Shown here in pieces: positions 1 to 9,064 of a stretch of DNA of 64,000 bases; the first letter of the stretch is position 1; every line of letters begins with the position of its first letter. The position numbers and the translations under genes were made by a program. A model generated the notes under the pieces. The model saw only the letters and a program-made list of their open reading frames with translations, was not told the DNA's origin and ran no database searches. This stretch comes from Massilioclostridium coli. Its GTDB lineage: Bacteria > Bacillota > Clostridia > Oscillospirales > Ruminococcaceae. The stretch spans positions 1 to 64,000 of the forward strand of contig NZ_FMIZ01000006.1 in the NCBI RefSeq assembly GCF_900095865.1, read 5' to 3'.

Positions 1-897
1 AATGCTCCCACGTCCTCTGATATCGCCGTCGTTGCACCATCCTAAATTACCGTTATTCAGTAAGTATGGATTGCGTGCGCCTTCTACAATACGGGTAATC
101 GTGCCTGTTTTCCACTCGGACGGAATTACTGCCTTATTGCTGTCTGTTTCTGTGCTAGATGCGTAGTAGCTGGATACGGTTACTACATCGCCAACACTAT
201 ATTGTGTCCCTGTTGGCTGGGGTGGGGTAGGGGAAGATCCAGCAACCCACCCGTTTAACCCTGCTGATTTGATCATTGCGGCATAATCTTTGTACGCAAT
301 ATTGGTATCACATCCTCCTACAGCATTATTTTTTACACCTGGCCAATGCCCGCCAGTTTCACCAATTTCATTCTGCCAAATACCGCAAGATTTATCTGGC
401 GCGGATTTATCAGGGCGGGCATACCAGAAATCATATGCGGTAAGCTGGCCTGGATATAATTTGTTTTCGTACCAGTCTTTATTTGCATACCACATTACAT
501 AATATCCGGCGGATTCAAGTTTTTGGCAAAAGTGTTTGATGATATCGGTAGCCATTTGGCGGGAAATACCACCCCTTTTAGCCTTATATCCATCCGCGTC
601 CTCCATGTCAATAACAATTGGATAGGATGGTTTACGGCCTTGTAACAGCCGTAGCATGTGATTAGCTTCGCTGTCTGCTTCGTCCATATTCATAGCGTAG
701 CTGTATAGATACGCTCCCCATTCAATACCGTTTGTCTCACAGCCTGTAATATATTCCACAAATTTTTTATCATCCTGGCTAGCGATATCACTGCCAACCC
801 CAGCCCGTAGCATCGCAAACTGTGCGCCTGCTGCTTTCACTGCCGCAAAATCTACTGTACCATTGTGATAAGATAAGTCAATTCCTCTAATGCTCAT
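1..897 (-). CDS. Phage endolysin, GH25 muramidase (C-terminal end outside window)
   Basis: This lysozyme cleaves the glycan of peptidoglycan to release progeny phage. Translation from the ATG at 895-897 gives 299 residues and is still open at position 1. Residues 1 to about 190 form a GH25 domain: it opens MSIRGIDLSYHNG, has the acidic strand PIVIDMED, and includes FWYARPDK and GIWQNE. A linker rich in P, S and T (around residues 220-230) leads to a wall-binding module beginning YSVGDVVTVSSYYASS. There is no signal peptide, so it relies on the holin gene 15 bases upstream. The ribosome binding site is AGGAGG about 6 nt before the start. Confidence 0.93.
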   Translation of the reverse strand, partial: MSIRGIDLSYHNGTVDFAAVKAAGAQFAMLRAGVGSDIASQDDKKFVEYITGCETNGIEWGAYLYSYAMNMDEADSEANHMLRLLQGRKPSYPIVIDMEDADGYKAKRGGISRQMATDIIKHFCQKLESAGYYVMWYANKDWYENKLYPGQLTAYDFWYARPDKSAPDKSCGIWQNEIGETGGHWPGVKNNAVGGCDTNIAYKDYAAMIKSAGLNGWVAGSSPTPPQPTGTQYSVGDVVTVSSYYASSTETDSNKAVIPSEWKTGTITRIVEGARNPYLLNNGNLGWCNDGDIRGRGSI

Positions 898-912
898 ATT
901 ATTTACCTCCTA

Positions 913-1188
913 TTAATCTTGTTTTGGGCTGTCATATGTAAGTGCCTGTGTACTGTCGGATGTACCCTTAGTGGTAGGGTCTGTGATGGCGGTCCATACG
1001 GACGCAATGACGGATACTACAATTACAGGGTTACAGATAGCGTCATATAACGCTTGTCCTAGTGATTTCCAGGTTGTCATATCACTCCATTGCAGCCCCA
1101 ACCCAACCAAAATAGGGGACACAATAGCAATGATGATCTGTGCCCACCATACAGGGTTTTTGATTCGTACTTTCCAGTTAATTTTCAT
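913..1188 (-). CDS. Phage holin, phi-LC3-like family
   Basis: Small membrane protein that permeabilises the membrane so the endolysin can reach the wall. The N-terminus MKINWKVRIKNPVWW is typical of phi-LC3-type holins. A hydrophobic segment follows at about residues 12-35, a second weaker one lies near residues 60-75, and the tail is hydrophilic. Three in-frame starts exist (TTG 1197, ATG 1194, ATG 1188); the ATG at 1188 is chosen because AAGGAG at 1198-1203 is 9 nt away from it and nearly abuts the others. It overlaps the end of the upstream gene by 11 bases, so translation is probably coupled. Confidence 0.85.
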   Translation of the reverse strand: MKINWKVRIKNPVWWAQIIIAIVSPILVGLGLQWSDMTTWKSLGQALYDAICNPVIVVSVIASVWTAITDPTTKGTSDSTQALTYDSPKQD

Positions 1189-1516
1189 TGTCATCAACTC
1201 CTTCCAAATCCAGGGGTAATTTTGTTACCCTTGTATATAGCTCTGTGCCTGTGCCGTTCCCGCCCAAACTGTGGTAGCTGCGGTATAGGTATTCTACGTT
1301 TTTAAGGGCATTTGGGGTGATTACCCCTTGCCCTAAATAGTATTGGCATAACTGATATAACCTATCGTGGAGTATTGCCAGTATGCCATCCTTAACATTT
1401 TCCTGTTCTTCCACTTTTTTGGCTAGCCTATGATATCCAGTAGATAGCACAGCGGTTAATCCTACGGCAAGTACCCCGAACAAAAATTCCACCCAATATT
1501 CGATTATAAAATCCAC
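1178..1516 (-). CDS. Phage membrane protein of the lysis cassette
   Basis: A 112-residue protein with one N-terminal membrane segment (about residues 5-25, EYWVEFLFGVLAVGLTAVLS), then a charged stretch and a cytoplasmic domain with no recognised motif. Genes like this often sit between the tail fibre genes and the holin in Firmicute siphophages, where they may be a second holin or a holin modulator. That role is inferred from position only. It begins one base after the upstream gene ends and overlaps the holin gene. Confidence 0.6.
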   Translation of the reverse strand: MDFIIEYWVEFLFGVLAVGLTAVLSTGYHRLAKKVEEQENVKDGILAILHDRLYQLCQYYLGQGVITPNALKNVEYLYRSYHSLGGNGTGTELYTRVTKLPLDLEGVDDNEN

Positions 1517-2221
1517 TTATTCTACCACCTCCCACGCTTGCGGGTATTCGCCGGGACTAAAATTTGTATCCTGTCTACATCTGTACACATTGCCGTCCTC
1601 CCAAATTGCGTATTCGCCACTATGATATATATCGTGAGAGCCCTGTACTGGCACAAATGGGCGGGCTGTTTCCGGACTTGTCCCGTGTAACGATCGCCAG
1701 AAGGTATACCATGCTGGGTTATCTGGCGTGATATCAGGATAGGTTGCTGTATCGTGGGATTGATAACACTCCCACGTCTGACCTCTAGCGTTGCATATAT
1801 CACCGGATGGATGATTTCCTTCCACCCATACTGGGTACAACCCTGATAACTCTAATTTTTGGGTGTCGTTTTCTGGTTTTATGGTGTTAAGTAGTATTCC
1901 TGCTAACGCCTGTGCGGATTGCTCCGCACTTGGTATGTATTTGCTATTTAGCCAGGCATTTTCCCCAGCTTCATAAATTTTAATCGCATCATCCATTGGA
2001 TGTGTTGTTTCTGGGATAGTAATACCATCTATCCATTCATCCGATGGATCAACCTCTATTGGTTGCACTGTCGCATCGTCATATCTATCACTGTATTGGT
2101 TTGCTTCCTGTTTGTCTACACAATAATACTGTTTATGTTGTTCGTCCTCTTGCCAAGCAACAACATACCGATATAACAATATTGTTAATCCTTGCACGCA
2201 AAATTTTTCTTCATATTTCAA
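1517..2221 (-). CDS. Tail tip protein with C-terminal carbohydrate-binding-like repeats
   Basis: A 234-residue virion-associated protein. The last 110 residues hold two tryptophan- and tyrosine-rich modules, one beginning SGLYPVWVEGNHPSGD and one containing YHSGEYAIWEDGNVYRCRQ. Both resemble the short chitin-binding-type (CBM5/12-like) modules found on tail fibres. The N-terminal half shows no domain I recognise. The start is TTG at 2219-2221, with GGTGG 6 nt upstream; the stop of the preceding gene overlaps it (TTGA). It probably helps bind the cell surface at the tail tip. Confidence 0.65.
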   Translation of the reverse strand: MKYEEKFCVQGLTILLYRYVVAWQEDEQHKQYYCVDKQEANQYSDRYDDATVQPIEVDPSDEWIDGITIPETTHPMDDAIKIYEAGENAWLNSKYIPSAEQSAQALAGILLNTIKPENDTQKLELSGLYPVWVEGNHPSGDICNARGQTWECYQSHDTATYPDITPDNPAWYTFWRSLHGTSPETARPFVPVQGSHDIYHSGEYAIWEDGNVYRCRQDTNFSPGEYPQAWEVVE

Positions 2222-3318
2222 TCTGTTCCACCCCCAGAAGCTTGGTTTTTTATGACGACATTATTTTCTACGACAATTTCTTTTCCTCCGGTCACTATTC
2301 CTGTGACAAACACTAAATTCCCAGTGACGAATGATTTAACACTGGATGGCAACATTTTGATGGAATTTGCCATGGCATGGTCGCCGCCTATAGTATTTCC
2401 AGAAATATTTCCAAAACTTCCTCCAAAAGCAATACCACTTGATTCCGATTGCTTGGTTTCAATGATGTTATTTTCAATGTTATACCACGATCCAGATTGT
2501 ACAAGCACCCCGTATCCCTTCACGTTGGAAATCACATTATTTGACACATTGAGGTGTTTGCACATATTGTTGATAATTGATATACCATCTTCTTCGTGAT
2601 CAATAATATAATTGCCGGAAATTATCGAATTGGTACAACTATTTATCTTAATAGCAGACAAGTTGTTTGCTCCTCCTACAAGTACATTATTAATAATACT
2701 GATATTATTAATGGCTCCGGCTGTAAAAGAAGCGATTTCAATTGTATTTCCTATAAACCCCGAACAATGTACATTACGCACCTCGGTATTGCTCCCCGTA
2801 ATTTTTATAGCAGTAGCCGTCCCACTCAGGTCTGTGGTTTCCAACAATAGCGATATATTTCGCAATGCACAATTTGACCCAGCGTACACCAACACTCCTT
2901 GAGGGCCAATGCTCGTGTCCGAATATATTTGTGTTGACAATCCATTACCAATAAGTTGTGTGTTATTTTTTAAATCAATTCCAGTAACAACATATCGTCC
3001 ATCAAGCAGCACAATTTCTCCGCCATCTTCCGGTAGGGCATCAATAGCAGCCTGAATTTTCACTTCATCTGATGTTCCATCACATAAATAATCACAGTCA
3101 TTTTCTGTCCATCCGGCTACTGCCGTGCCAACGACAACTCGGCAGGTACGGATGGACTTGCCGCCACCAGAGCCACTGGTCGATATTTGACTAATTAGAG
3201 TAGGATAGCCATCCAGTTTGGTTGATTCTGGCACTTGTACGCCTTTTGCTGCAATCGCCTCAGCTATAGCAGCTTTGGCGTTATTAAGCCTATCAATCTG
3301 TATTTTTTCGTTCCGCAT
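2218..3318 (-). CDS. Tail spike, right-handed parallel beta-helix
   Basis: A 366-residue tailspike or fibre protein. Residues 1-60 form a short N-terminal domain (KIQIDRLNNAKAAIAEAI) shared with the neighbouring tail gene at 3531-4190, so it is probably the particle attachment motif. After a Gly-rich linker comes the pectate-lyase-like entry motif DYLCDGTSDEVKIQAAID, then about 250 residues of N-rich repeating coils (for example NNISIINN, ISGNYIIDH, NVSNNVI, IENNII) typical of a beta-helix. It is likely to recognise or cleave surface glycans; no catalytic residues can be assigned by eye. Confidence 0.85.
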   Translation of the reverse strand: MRNEKIQIDRLNNAKAAIAEAIAAKGVQVPESTKLDGYPTLISQISTSGSGGGKSIRTCRVVVGTAVAGWTENDCDYLCDGTSDEVKIQAAIDALPEDGGEIVLLDGRYVVTGIDLKNNTQLIGNGLSTQIYSDTSIGPQGVLVYAGSNCALRNISLLLETTDLSGTATAIKITGSNTEVRNVHCSGFIGNTIEIASFTAGAINNISIINNVLVGGANNLSAIKINSCTNSIISGNYIIDHEEDGISIINNMCKHLNVSNNVISNVKGYGVLVQSGSWYNIENNIIETKQSESSGIAFGGSFGNISGNTIGGDHAMANSIKMLPSSVKSFVTGNLVFVTGIVTGGKEIVVENNVVIKNQASGGGTD

Positions 3319-3520
3319 TTAATCCCTCCAAATAGTCAGCCAATATTATTGGCAACTCATCAAGTCTTACTCCATCAGGTGTGGCGATACCGTATTTTTC
3401 AAAAACTTCCAAAAATCTTATTTTTGTCTCAATTGTTCGATAAAAAAATTTGTCGATTGTCCCTAATGGCTTGTTTTGAGATAGTGTCATAAGAAATCTT
3501 TCTTCCCGCTCATATTTCAC
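3293..3520 (-). CDS. Small phage protein of the tail fibre module
   Basis: A 75-residue, mostly helical and charged protein that I do not recognise. It overlaps the tailspike gene by 26 bases and follows the 219-residue tail protein by 10 bases, so it belongs to the fibre operon. The start is GTG at 3518-3520 behind a G-rich ribosome binding site. It may be a fibre chaperone, as is common for small genes between fibre genes, but nothing in the sequence proves this. Confidence 0.5.
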   Translation of the reverse strand: MKYEREERFLMTLSQNKPLGTIDKFFYRTIETKIRFLEVFEKYGIATPDGVRLDELPIILADYLEGLNAERKNTD

Positions 3521-3530
3521 CTTATCCCCC

Positions 3531-4190
3531 CTAGATAGCCGCTAGGGCGTTCGCAATATCGTCAGTAAGGGATATTGTCCCCTTGCCGTCATGATATCCC
3601 GCTGGAATGGTATAACTGCCTGTGGTTAGTCCGTCAATCGTAGCGGATACAGCCCCGTTGTTAACCATCGTACCTGCTGTTTTTGTGCCCGCCGCCGTCA
3701 CAAATGTTTTGGTCGCTAGCACGTCCGCCTCGGTTGCTGTTACTCCTGTTACATCTGCATAGTTAGCAGGGATTGCCTCTACCGTTACTTTGGATAACCC
3801 ATCATATCCTTCGTCAGGAGTAATATTCTGTTGGGCTTTTGTTGGGGTTACCGTCTTTTCCTGTAAGTCTACGCCTTCGCCAGCGTATGAGCCGGCTACC
3901 CCCAAAATGGTAACACCGCTCTTGATATTGCCGGCAATGATTTTAGCTTGTTCGACACTGGCAATCTGTACTTTCCCAGTGCCGTTGTGGTAGCCTGCTG
4001 GAACAGAGTATTGTTCCGCCACTGCACTGATATTACCGGACACTGCACCATTATCCGCAATCCCTTCCACAGCCGTTACACATGCCTCTAGATCATCACT
4101 AGATTTAGCAAGTCCCATTCCTACTAATTTTGTTCGCAATGCTTCTTTTTCTCCCTGCAAACGTTCGATTTGTATTTTTACATCTTCCAT
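3531..4190 (-). CDS. Tail fibre protein with internal repeats
   Basis: A 219-residue fibre component. It starts with a helical motif (DVKIQIERLQGEKEALRTK) resembling the N-terminus of the downstream spike. Two copies of a beta-rich repeat are visible, one containing YSVPAGYHNGTGKVQ at about residues 65-80 and one containing YTIPAGYHDGKGTIS near residues 195-210. Between them lies a stretch typical of Firmicute fibre repeats (GVTILGVAGSY, DGLSKVTVEAIPANYADV). It probably makes up part of the trimeric fibre between baseplate and spike. Confidence 0.7.
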   Translation of the reverse strand: MEDVKIQIERLQGEKEALRTKLVGMGLAKSSDDLEACVTAVEGIADNGAVSGNISAVAEQYSVPAGYHNGTGKVQIASVEQAKIIAGNIKSGVTILGVAGSYAGEGVDLQEKTVTPTKAQQNITPDEGYDGLSKVTVEAIPANYADVTGVTATEADVLATKTFVTAAGTKTAGTMVNNGAVSATIDGLTTGSYTIPAGYHDGKGTISLTDDIANALAAI

Positions 4191-4200
4191 GTCTGCCCTC

Positions 4201-6411
4201 CTAAATTTCTGCCAGTAAGGCTGCTATATTACCAATTTGGGCATATACCGCAGCCGATGTAACTGGCTTAGTATTGTCCCGCTCTACTTCCGTGGCAGTG
4301 TCTACAGATAATTTGTTACCCTCCAGCTTAAGTCCATCGCCGATTTTATAAGACGTTCCACCGCCGGAGTGGTTATCAATATATAATTTTGTGTCCGCAA
4401 CATACCGGACATCCATATGAGTATCACTATCGTTTTCGATATTGGTATCGGAATAATAGGTATGTACAGATTGGACATTCGGCGCCTCGCCCTTTTCCAG
4501 TTCTGATTCGGTAGGTGTGGCAATCTGATAGATTACTGTTAACGGAGTACCTGCGCTGTGTTGGGACGCAATCCACTTTTGGACACTGTCTTTTGTTTCA
4601 CCAACCACTGCTTTTGGCATGCGGAACACAATATAGTTGGAACTTAAATAGAATCCAACCTCATCTCCACCCCAAATTTCTTTATATTTGGCGTGGCTAC
4701 ATAACGCTGGTGCAAGGGAACTTTTGATATCGGCAACACTAATGTAAAATCTGGTTGTATTGGTAGATGAAGCGTTGACCGAATAGGTTTCCGAACCATC
4801 CAGCACAATGGTTTTCACAGGGCTAACCCGTTTGCCGGTACCATCAGAATATAGTTGAATAGTCTCTGATATATATTGCTGACCCTCTATTGTCACGTTT
4901 CCGCCGGAGGCTACCGGAATACCAGGTAATCCCCCTGTAGTATCCACTACAAGCGGTTGGGTACTTGTACTGTCATCGTCAACAGTTATAGTAATACTGC
5001 CACTATCTCCAACGTGATGGATTTTCTGCGGATATTCCGGAGTAGGGGAGGGAATTTCGTTGAAATATTCTTCCCAAGGTTGAGCGGAAGAACCAGCGTT
5101 TAACATCAGCTTGATGGTGTTGTTGGCATCTGTTGCCGCTGTGTTTGTCCATACCTTGAGGAACACGGTTTTTTCCTCTGTCAGGACAATTTCCTTTTCT
5201 GATTTTGTGTTAGTTGCAAAACTCAGATTGCCTCCAGTAGTGATACTGGTTCCAGAGGAATCTACAAGGCTAATGGTTGTATATTGTGTCTCTTTTGCCT
5301 CACCGGAAAATGTATAGGTACCAGCCGGTAAGACAAACTTACCAGAAAACGTAGTAGCCACATCATCGCCTGCACCGGTTGTTGACAATATACCGTTAAC
5401 GTAATGATATGAGGTAGTACCTTCAACTTGTTCTTCTGGGGCAGCCAATAATTGAGCGCCAGTTGTTTGAACTTGTTGGGATTTCCCATAAATAGTTAGC
5501 CCTTGTAGAGGTCTGTCGCTACTATCGGTTAACTGGATAGTTGTCCCGGTTGCGGTCACAATGATAGTATCACCGCCGGATCCATCTTCACCACGGGGGA
5601 CGCCAAAATTCAGCACTGCGTCTGTGGGTGTCCCAGTATTAGTTACCATAGCAGGCTGCCCTGGTGCTAGAGTGGTAACCGCTCCAACCTGGATGGTGGC
5701 GGCTTTTCCATCTGCCCCTGGTTGCCCAGGTTTCCCAGGTGTGCCCGGTTCTCCCTGTGGCCCTGCTGGACCTTGTATTCCTTGCGGTCCTGTTTCCCCT
5801 TGTATACCTTGTTCGCCCTGAGGACCAGCAGGCCCTCTAATATTTACAGGGTCAGGGTTGGGGAGTCCTTGCCCATTGATCCAGCTGATAACCCCTTCGG
5901 TAGAAACAGAGGGAATATATGTAGTGCCATCCTTAACGTTAGCCGCTGCCTGGTTTGCTTTTTCTGCTGCTGCGTTTGCTTTGTCCGCAGCTTCCTCCGC
6001 ATTATTTGTTGCCTTGGATAGTGACAAGTATTCGTCGCTGCTTTCCAGTGCGTTCGCATCGTATACACCAGGATGTACGGATACCTTAAACATTGCGCTG
6101 GTAAGTTGTTGGCTGCCCTTGTAAAATTGGATTTCGCAGGAGCAAAGCCCGGCAACTGTCAAGCATTGGTCACTTAACTCTATGGTTACAACATTTTCGG
6201 ATATGGTAACCGGATTGATCACTTGGGTACAATCCGGTTTAAGATATACATAAGAGACTGTGACACCGTCCTCTAGTTCCAACGGCTCACCGTTGTTGAG
6301 AACAGTGACACCTATGTATCTGGTTTCGCTGTCTCCTTTGATGACATTAACCCTTGGGGTTGGGATTAAATCTGGAACAACATCAACTGTGATAGATTGT
6401 ATGTTCTTCAT
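4201..6411 (-). CDS. Tail fibre with BppU-like N-terminus and collagen-like stalk
   Basis: A 736-residue receptor-binding fibre. Residues 1-115 resemble the BppU-type baseplate attachment domain (ITVDVVPDLIPTPRVNVIKGD, SVHPGVYD). A short Ala-rich coiled coil follows (AEEAADKANAAAEKANQAA, about residues 140-160), then roughly 45 residues of Gly-X-Y repeats (GPAGPQGEQGIQGETGPQG, about 193-238), then a beta-rich distal region of about 480 residues that should hold the receptor-binding part. The collagen run is a low-complexity DNA repeat and could vary in length between relatives. Confidence 0.8.
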   Translation of the reverse strand: MKNIQSITVDVVPDLIPTPRVNVIKGDSETRYIGVTVLNNGEPLELEDGVTVSYVYLKPDCTQVINPVTISENVVTIELSDQCLTVAGLCSCEIQFYKGSQQLTSAMFKVSVHPGVYDANALESSDEYLSLSKATNNAEEAADKANAAAEKANQAAANVKDGTTYIPSVSTEGVISWINGQGLPNPDPVNIRGPAGPQGEQGIQGETGPQGIQGPAGPQGEPGTPGKPGQPGADGKAATIQVGAVTTLAPGQPAMVTNTGTPTDAVLNFGVPRGEDGSGGDTIIVTATGTTIQLTDSSDRPLQGLTIYGKSQQVQTTGAQLLAAPEEQVEGTTSYHYVNGILSTTGAGDDVATTFSGKFVLPAGTYTFSGEAKETQYTTISLVDSSGTSITTGGNLSFATNTKSEKEIVLTEEKTVFLKVWTNTAATDANNTIKLMLNAGSSAQPWEEYFNEIPSPTPEYPQKIHHVGDSGSITITVDDDSTSTQPLVVDTTGGLPGIPVASGGNVTIEGQQYISETIQLYSDGTGKRVSPVKTIVLDGSETYSVNASSTNTTRFYISVADIKSSLAPALCSHAKYKEIWGGDEVGFYLSSNYIVFRMPKAVVGETKDSVQKWIASQHSAGTPLTVIYQIATPTESELEKGEAPNVQSVHTYYSDTNIENDSDTHMDVRYVADTKLYIDNHSGGGTSYKIGDGLKLEGNKLSVDTATEVERDNTKPVTSAAVYAQIGNIAALLAEI

Positions 6412-6413
6412 GG

Positions 6414-7247
6414 CTATACATCCTCTTCGTCCAAATCCACATCATCCAAATCATCAATCACACTGGCAATCCCAAAACCTACATACTGTACATCGCTTCC
6501 AAATGCTGGGGTGCTAAGGCGGATTTCTTGTTTTTCGTTGACCATTCCAACCCCTATTCCTGCCACTCCACCCGCTACCGTCATCCATACAGGGAAATAA
6601 AACGCTTCTTTTACGAATATTGGAGTATACCCAACCACTTCATCCGTATTGTGTTCTAATTGCGAACCACGAAAAACTGCTTGCAGTTGGAATTGCATTA
6701 GTTTATATCCAATTTTTCGATAAGTTAATATCCAAGGATCACGACTGGTTGTTTTGGAGGTTGTCCACGCTGCATTATCAGCATTGGTAAGTGTTTTACA
6801 CATTGGTATAATAGATTCGATTGCCAGACCATTCAACTTCACACGGTACAATCCTATTTGTGTAGTAGACGCGCCATCCCACAAACTGTTTGTGGTGACC
6901 GTTCCATTTTCACCTGCGTTTTTCTTTACAAATGTACTTACACTTTCGTCCCCGGCACCCGATTTGGTATATTGCAGTCCTATAATGTCATAACGGATTA
7001 CGCCTTGATTACCAGAATCAATCGTATAGTTTTGATAAGTGTTTGGATCAATCATATACAACCGTCCCTGATCGATTACGCATCCATCATAAATTCGTAT
7101 ACTGTTATTGCTAATCTTACTAGCGCGCATCTTTTCGCCAATTGGCAAGATACTGGCTTCCAGCCCTGCCAATCCGGCATACAAAGCAGCATCTTGTGCC
7201 GCTGTTACATTCTCACCGGTTTTCCCGGTAACTAGCCTTAACGCCAT
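6414..7247 (-). CDS. Baseplate or upper fibre structural protein
   Basis: A 277-residue protein between the baseplate gene and the BppU-like fibre. Residues 1-150 resemble lactococcal-type receptor-binding and baseplate proteins (LVTGKTGENVTAAQDAALYA, then IYDGCVIDQGRLYMID). The last 15 residues are strongly acidic (DDLDDVDLDEEDV). It begins two bases after its upstream neighbour. It probably links baseplate and fibre; assignment rests on position and general similarity. Confidence 0.65.
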   Translation of the reverse strand: MALRLVTGKTGENVTAAQDAALYAGLAGLEASILPIGEKMRASKISNNSIRIYDGCVIDQGRLYMIDPNTYQNYTIDSGNQGVIRYDIIGLQYTKSGAGDESVSTFVKKNAGENGTVTTNSLWDGASTTQIGLYRVKLNGLAIESIIPMCKTLTNADNAAWTTSKTTSRDPWILTYRKIGYKLMQFQLQAVFRGSQLEHNTDEVVGYTPIFVKEAFYFPVWMTVAGGVAGIGVGMVNEKQEIRLSTPAFGSDVQYVGFGIASVIDDLDDVDLDEEDV

Positions 7248-7248
7248 A

Positions 7249-8220
7249 TTATTCCTCCCCTCGGATTTGATAATCTACTGTCCATATACCGGACGATACT
7301 GTCAGTATTTTTCTTGTGACAGGTTTCTCTATATAAATACCATGGTCCCTATCACAGCCTACTACAATATCGCCAATTTCCAAGTCAATATCTTCTACCG
7401 ATACAATCTCTAATTTTTGATAATTGGCTAATTCCTGTAGTTTCTTTGTTCCATTATCGATTAAATCATCTAAGCTTTCCGCGTTCCCGTAGTCATAATA
7501 AGCGGTGCGCTCATCGAACCCAGTATAATATTTAGATTGCGATATACTGCCATCCAACTGTACATATAAATCAACACGTTGTCTAGCTTGTAGCTTACCA
7601 CTTCCCATGCACACTAGGTGGTTAATCCCCATACGGTAATCTGTTGTCTGTACATTGATTTTACTGTTATCTGTGTATTCTGTCTGATTTTTAGTAACTG
7701 GTACAGCGGCAAGGTACACTTGATAGGGTTCATTTGGTTCCCCTAACTCTGACCATATTTTTAACCGGTAATTGTGAACGGCCAGCATATCCATCAAACC
7801 TTCCAAGAGGGTTGTGTAGATGATAAATTGGTATGAGGATATGTTCAGCCCGGAATCTTCTTCTGGCACTTTAAAAAAACCGCCAAAAGCATCCGATACT
7901 AGGCTTCTAATAATCGTATTCGCTTCGCCTGAAACGATCCTATAATCATTTCCGGCCGGAGGGATGATGATGTCCTGTTTTAACAAGCCGCGCCAAGTTA
8001 ACCCGTTCCATGTCTGCTGGGTGGAACCAGTGTTTTTGACTTGCTGGCCGAAAATACCGCCGTATTCTGTGCCGGGGCAGATGATAGAGTAACCAAACTG
8101 GACGTTCTCTGTGGAAGTTTCAAAATCGTTGCTGGCTTCGGTATCGCCTATTTCCATGTCTATATTGGCAGTGTAAATACCAATTGGTTTTCTATTCCTA
8201 TCACATAAAATCATGTCCAT
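7249..8220 (-). CDS. Phage tail protein, Gp37-like (ReqiPepy6 type)
   Basis: A 323-residue baseplate protein. The N-terminus MDMILCDRNRKPIGIYTAN and the middle (WNGLTWRGLLKQDIIIPPAGNDY) match the siphovirus Gp37-like tail family, which occupies the place of the tail-associated lysin or Tal protein in many Firmicute phages. It overlaps the upstream Dit-like gene by 10 bases. No peptidase or lysozyme motif is evident, so it is likely structural. Confidence 0.75.
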   Translation of the reverse strand: MDMILCDRNRKPIGIYTANIDMEIGDTEASNDFETSTENVQFGYSIICPGTEYGGIFGQQVKNTGSTQQTWNGLTWRGLLKQDIIIPPAGNDYRIVSGEANTIIRSLVSDAFGGFFKVPEEDSGLNISSYQFIIYTTLLEGLMDMLAVHNYRLKIWSELGEPNEPYQVYLAAVPVTKNQTEYTDNSKINVQTTDYRMGINHLVCMGSGKLQARQRVDLYVQLDGSISQSKYYTGFDERTAYYDYGNAESLDDLIDNGTKKLQELANYQKLEIVSVEDIDLEIGDIVVGCDRDHGIYIEKPVTRKILTVSSGIWTVDYQIRGEE

Positions 8221-9062
8221 GCTGGTTCACTCCTTTCCTGGTATATGATAAGGTCAATACCAAATGTCCTGGAATAGCTGATGGTGTTATTGCCAGGTTC
8301 TATCTTTTTAAAAACATCAGAAGAAAAATCCTGATATTGGAACAAATTTGTCTGCTCCCCATATTGATTTGTCATGATAATGGTTTTGTTACGGCTGTCT
8401 ATTGTCATATATTCATTGGATTCCAGCTCATAATCTACTTGATACAAGTGGTCATTGATTTGAACATAAAAATCAGAAAACGGGCCATAAGCAATTAGTT
8501 TAAAGTCGGACGCAGAAAAATGGTCGTTATCAAACGGCTGTGCCCTGGAATCATCACCGTAAAGATATGGATACAAAAAAGGGTACTGTTTTACTTCTGT
8601 TGATTCCTGAGATTCTCCATCTTGTGGGTAAAAATTGTAGGTAATTTCCTTAATCCATTTTTGTTTTGGAGCAATTACCGAAAACTGATTAAACAGAAAT
8701 GGAATCCCCAGATTCCAATCGCTTTTTTTGCTCGCGAATATATTGCATTCCAGATAATATCCGGTAGAACTATACAGCTTCCCCAATTTATTGTTTACAA
8801 CATCGTATTCTAACAATTCCAACAGTTCATCTACATGTTGTTTTACCGCCTGCCGGCGTTGTTCCAATGACAGAGAAAAATCAGGTAAGACCGCCAATTT
8901 AACGGTCTTTTCCTGACTTTTTGATGTATATTCTATTTTATTGGTATTCTCTGCTACAGAATAACTATGGGAGTAATCCAATAAATCTCCTTCTTGGAAC
9001 AAATATGGATAATCATAAAAATTAACCCTTTGATCAGCTGAATTAACATAATAAAAATCCAT
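8211..9062 (-). CDS. Distal tail protein (Dit-like)
   Basis: A 283-residue protein directly after the tape measure gene, the standard position for the Dit hub that joins tail tube and baseplate. The N-terminal half looks like a Dit ring domain (VNSADQRVNFYDYPYLFQEGD; LPDFSLSLEQRRQAVKQHVD), and the C-terminal half is a beta-rich domain (SASDFKLIAYGPFSDFYVQI). The gene overlaps the next one, which supports co-translation. Confidence 0.75.
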   Translation of the reverse strand: MDFYYVNSADQRVNFYDYPYLFQEGDLLDYSHSYSVAENTNKIEYTSKSQEKTVKLAVLPDFSLSLEQRRQAVKQHVDELLELLEYDVVNNKLGKLYSSTGYYLECNIFASKKSDWNLGIPFLFNQFSVIAPKQKWIKEITYNFYPQDGESQESTEVKQYPFLYPYLYGDDSRAQPFDNDHFSASDFKLIAYGPFSDFYVQINDHLYQVDYELESNEYMTIDSRNKTIIMTNQYGEQTNLFQYQDFSSDVFKKIEPGNNTISYSRTFGIDLIIYQERSEPAWT

Positions 9063-9064
9063 GA